DNA from: Myxococcales bacterium
GTDB taxonomy: Bacteria > Myxococcota_A > Polyangia > Haliangiales > Haliangiaceae
Assembly (NCBI GenBank): GCA_947483555.1
Contig: CANKMW010000032.1
Location: forward strand, 22,100-86,099
Reading direction: 5' to 3'
DNA length: 64,000 nt
In this document: piece by piece, positions 61,992 to 64,000 of the stretch
Layout of the letters: each line of letters starts with the position of its first letter
Position numbering within the stretch: position 1 is the stretch's first letter
Translations under genes and position numbers: made by a program
Notes under the pieces: model-generated
The model's input: the letters and a program-made list of their open reading frames with translations, nothing else
The model's database searches: none
What the model was told of the DNA's origin: nothing

Positions 61992-62981
61992 GTGACCGTG
62001 CGCCGGGGCTCAGGAAACGCCGAGCCGCTGGTCGCCGTCTCCGTCGATCTCGACCCGATCCCCTGCTACTACCGCATCCACGCGCTCGGCGCCGCGCCCG
62101 TCGAGCTGCGCGACATCGTCCTGCGCCGCGCCGTGCCCCGGCTGGCCGAGCTGTTCGCGCGCCACCACATCAAGCCGACCTGGTTCGTGGTCGGCGAGGA
62201 TCTCGATGCCGGCGCGGTCGGGGCCGCGGCCGCCGGCGCGGCGCGCGCCCTGCTCGCCGAGCGCCACACCGCCGGCGACGAGCTGGGCAATCACTCGCAC
62301 ACCCACCCCTACGATCTGGCGCGCCGCTCGCCGGCCGAGGTGGCGCTCGAGATCGGCGGCTGCGACCAGCGGCTGCGGGCGATCACCGGCCGGCCGATCG
62401 GCGGCTTCCGCGCCCCCGGTTACGACCTGTCGCCGGTGATGCTGGCCGAGCTGGCGCGGCGCGGGTACGGGTACGACTCGTCGATCTACCCGGCGCCCGG
62501 TTACTACGCCGCCAAGGCGGCGGTGATGGCCGGCTTGCGCGTGCTGGGCCGACCGAGCGGCGCGGTGATGACCGACCCGCGAGCGTTGATGGCGCCGACC
62601 GATCCGTACCGGCCGGCGATGGCGGCGCCGTGGCGGCGTGGCCAGGCGCCCCTCGTCGAGCTGCCGATCGCGGTCACGCCGTGGACCCGGCTGCCGGCGA
62701 TCGGGACCACGCTGATCCTGGCCCCGCCGTGGCTGCGCGATCGCGCGCTGGCGGCGATGCGGCCGCGCCCGCTGTTCAACCTCGAGCTGCACGGCATCGA
62801 TCTCATCGATGCCGTGCTCGACGGCATTCCCGGTGAGCTGGTGGCGCGCCAGCCCGATCTGCGGATGCCGCTCGACGCCAAGCGGGCGGCGCTCGACGCC
62901 ATCCTGGCGGCGCTGGTGGCCGAACGGCGTCCGGTCACGTTGCGCGAGGCGGCGGCGTGGGCGCAGCGCGAGGGGGCCTGA
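61992..62981 (+). CDS. Polysaccharide deacetylase (CE4/NodB-like)
   Basis: The NodB-type motifs are VSVDLDP (catalytic/metal Asp), TWFVVGEDL, NHSHTHPYDL (metal His pair) and GFRAPGYDLSP. The enzyme should remove acetyl groups from a surface polysaccharide or, as in related polymer clusters, from a lipid-linked sugar. A late LELHGIDL His suits motif 5. It is the last gene of the MBL/MFS/GT2 operon and is convergent with rnhA. Confidence 0.92.
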   Translation: MTVRRGSGNAEPLVAVSVDLDPIPCYYRIHALGAAPVELRDIVLRRAVPRLAELFARHHIKPTWFVVGEDLDAGAVGAAAAGAARALLAERHTAGDELGNHSHTHPYDLARRSPAEVALEIGGCDQRLRAITGRPIGGFRAPGYDLSPVMLAELARRGYGYDSSIYPAPGYYAAKAAVMAGLRVLGRPSGAVMTDPRALMAPTDPYRPAMAAPWRRGQAPLVELPIAVTPWTRLPAIGTTLILAPPWLRDRALAAMRPRPLFNLELHGIDLIDAVLDGIPGELVARQPDLRMPLDAKRAALDAILAALVAERRPVTLREAAAWAQREGA

Positions 62982-62997
62982 GCGATCGGGCTCGGGC

Positions 62998-63723
62998 TCA
63001 GCGTCGGCGCCCGGCCGTGACCGCGCCGGTGGCCAGCTGATCGCAACGCTCGTTCTCGGGAATGCCGGAGTGGCCCTTCACCTTGACGAACTGGAGGGCC
63101 GGAAACGCCGCCAGACGGTCCCTGATCTCGGCGACCAGCTCGACGTTGGCCTTGGCCTTCCAGCCCATCGACAGCACGCCGATGGCGTAGCTCGAGTCGG
63201 TGTAGACCCGCACCCGCCGCGCCGGATCGGTCACCATGTCGACGCCGCGCAGCACCGCGGTCAGCTCGGCGATGTTGTTGGTGCCATGACCGAGATACTC
63301 GGAGTGCTCGCGGCGGACGTCGCCGTCGATGACCACCACCCCGATGCCGGCCGGACCGGGGTTGCCGGTGCACGCGCCGTCGGTCCAGACGTGGATCGTC
63401 TCACCGCCGGCGGCGGTCGGCCGCGGCGCCAGTCTCGCGGTGCGCGGCGCGGGCGCGGCGGGCGCCGGCGTGGCCGACGGTGGCTCGGCCTTGGCGGCCC
63501 GGGCGGCCGTCGGCGTCGCGGCGGCGGCCGGTCCGAGATCGGGCTCGACCGGCGCACCGGCGACCGGCCCCAGGTTGCGGGCGCCGGCGCGGTAGATCTT
63601 GGCCGCCGCATCGCGCTTGTACACCACCGCGACCCGGCCGCCGTCGTCGGTGACCAGGTTGCCAGCGGCGTCGACCTCGGCCCAGATCTGCGCGTCGCGC
63701 AGGATGTGACGTTGCCACGGCAT
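62998..63723 (-). CDS. rnhA: RNase HI with N-terminal extension
   Basis: The C-terminal 135 residues are RNase HI with the metal residues in WTDGACTGNPGP, NNIAELTAV, YTDSSYAIGVL and NERCDQLA. It cleaves RNA in RNA/DNA hybrids. An additional N-terminal 55-residue segment (WQRHILRDAQIWAEVDAAGN, VVYKRDAAAKIYRAGARNLG) and a 50-residue Ala/Pro linker precede it. The extension is not the usual eukaryotic hybrid-binding domain by eye; its role is unknown. Confidence 0.93.
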   Translation of the reverse strand: MPWQRHILRDAQIWAEVDAAGNLVTDDGGRVAVVYKRDAAAKIYRAGARNLGPVAGAPVEPDLGPAAAATPTAARAAKAEPPSATPAPAAPAPRTARLAPRPTAAGGETIHVWTDGACTGNPGPAGIGVVVIDGDVRREHSEYLGHGTNNIAELTAVLRGVDMVTDPARRVRVYTDSSYAIGVLSMGWKAKANVELVAEIRDRLAAFPALQFVKVKGHSGIPENERCDQLATGAVTAGRRR

Positions 63724-63781
63724 CTCGCGCGATTTATCACACGCGACCCCGACACGCCGGTCCCGAGCTTGTCGAAGGGCC

Positions 63782-64000
63782 GGCCCAACGATGGCTTCGG
63801 GGCCCGGCTCCGTGCTGACGCGCGCGCGCGTCAGTCGGTGGGGCCCAAGGATGGCTTCGGGGCCCGGCTCCGTGCTGACGCGCGCGCGCGTCAGTCGGTG
63901 GGGCCCAAAGGTGGCTTCGGGGCCCGGCTCCGTGCTGACGCGCGCGCGCGTCAGTCGGTGGGGCCCAAAGGTGGCTTCGGGGCCCGGCTCCGTGCTGACG
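63782..64000. repeat. 60-bp tandem array with perfect palindromes, runs off window
   Basis: At least 3.6 copies of a 60-bp unit lie end to end with only a few changes near each unit start. Each unit holds the palindrome CTGACGCGCGCGCGCGTCAG, a long alternating CG run able to form a cruciform or Z-DNA, and a GGGGCCCGGCTCCG block. The preceding 60 bp contain CCCGAGCTTGTCGAAGGG, a motif common in many genomes. There are no spacers, so it is not a CRISPR array. The array continues beyond position 64000. Confidence 0.92.

Noticed and set aside
63782..64000. CRISPR array
   Set aside because: Units are contiguous and nearly identical over the full 60 bp, with no unique spacers and no cas genes.

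Overview
The window is very GC-rich DNA with strong G/C bias at third codon positions and dense coding on both strands. It is most likely from a Myxococcota bacterium, probably a Haliangium/Kofleriaceae-like or related lineage. This is inferred from a Ser/Thr kinase with TPR tail paired with a sigma factor, many lipoproteins with Asp/Ala/Gly-rich linkers, a MYXO-CTERM-like tail, FHA, PilZ and TonB-like proteins, a MurJ flippase, LexA, and hexanucleotide GGGCTC repeats. No rRNA, tRNA or CRISPR array was recognised.

Layout. 1-12.8 kb: the end of a VWA/TPR/DUF2135 protein, a TetR gene behind two palindromes with a C45 acyltransferase-like hydrolase, then a leftward block of TerB-like protein, aldo/keto reductase, M14 carboxypeptidase, Ser/Thr kinase and sigma factor, and a lamin-tail lipoprotein. 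12.9-20.6 kb: DUF2254 membrane protein, FHA protein, cold-shock protein, a TonB-like envelope protein and lexA with a candidate SOS operator. 20.6-30 kb: murJ, a GAF histidine kinase translationally coupled to a CehA/McbA-type lipoprotein, fabH, a seven-haem cytochrome c, and an 820-bp RAYT element. 30-45 kb: mostly exported or lipoprotein hydrolases (PafA-like phosphatase, M1 and M43 metallopeptidases, a PHM-like copper protein, an alkylsulfatase-like MBL enzyme, a phytase-like propeller), then MlaC, phosphohexomutase, Nudix and acyl-CoA ligase genes. 45-59 kb: TerB-like protein, B12/radical-SAM enzyme, RmlD-like reductase, a TetR/MFE-2/thiolase beta-oxidation operon in which the MFE-2 carries three SCP2 domains, a triple-Usp protein with PilZ, and a GT39 glycosyltransferase. 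59-63 kb: an overlapping set of MBL hydrolase, MFS transporter, GT2 and polysaccharide deacetylase, then RNase HI. The window ends inside a 60-bp tandem array.

The most unusual content lies around gene 3' ends. A two-copy 104-105-bp element begins on the base after the stop codon of two unrelated genes and has a compensatory change in its terminal hairpin. A RAYT element with 68-bp imperfect inverted ends supplies the last 11 codons of the cytochrome, and a solo copy of its end sits 2 bp from the thiolase stop. Short tandem duplications span the stop codons of lexA and the PHM-like gene. A second theme is the GGGCTC hexamer, which expands the activation loop of the Ser/Thr kinase and also forms an intergenic inverted array.
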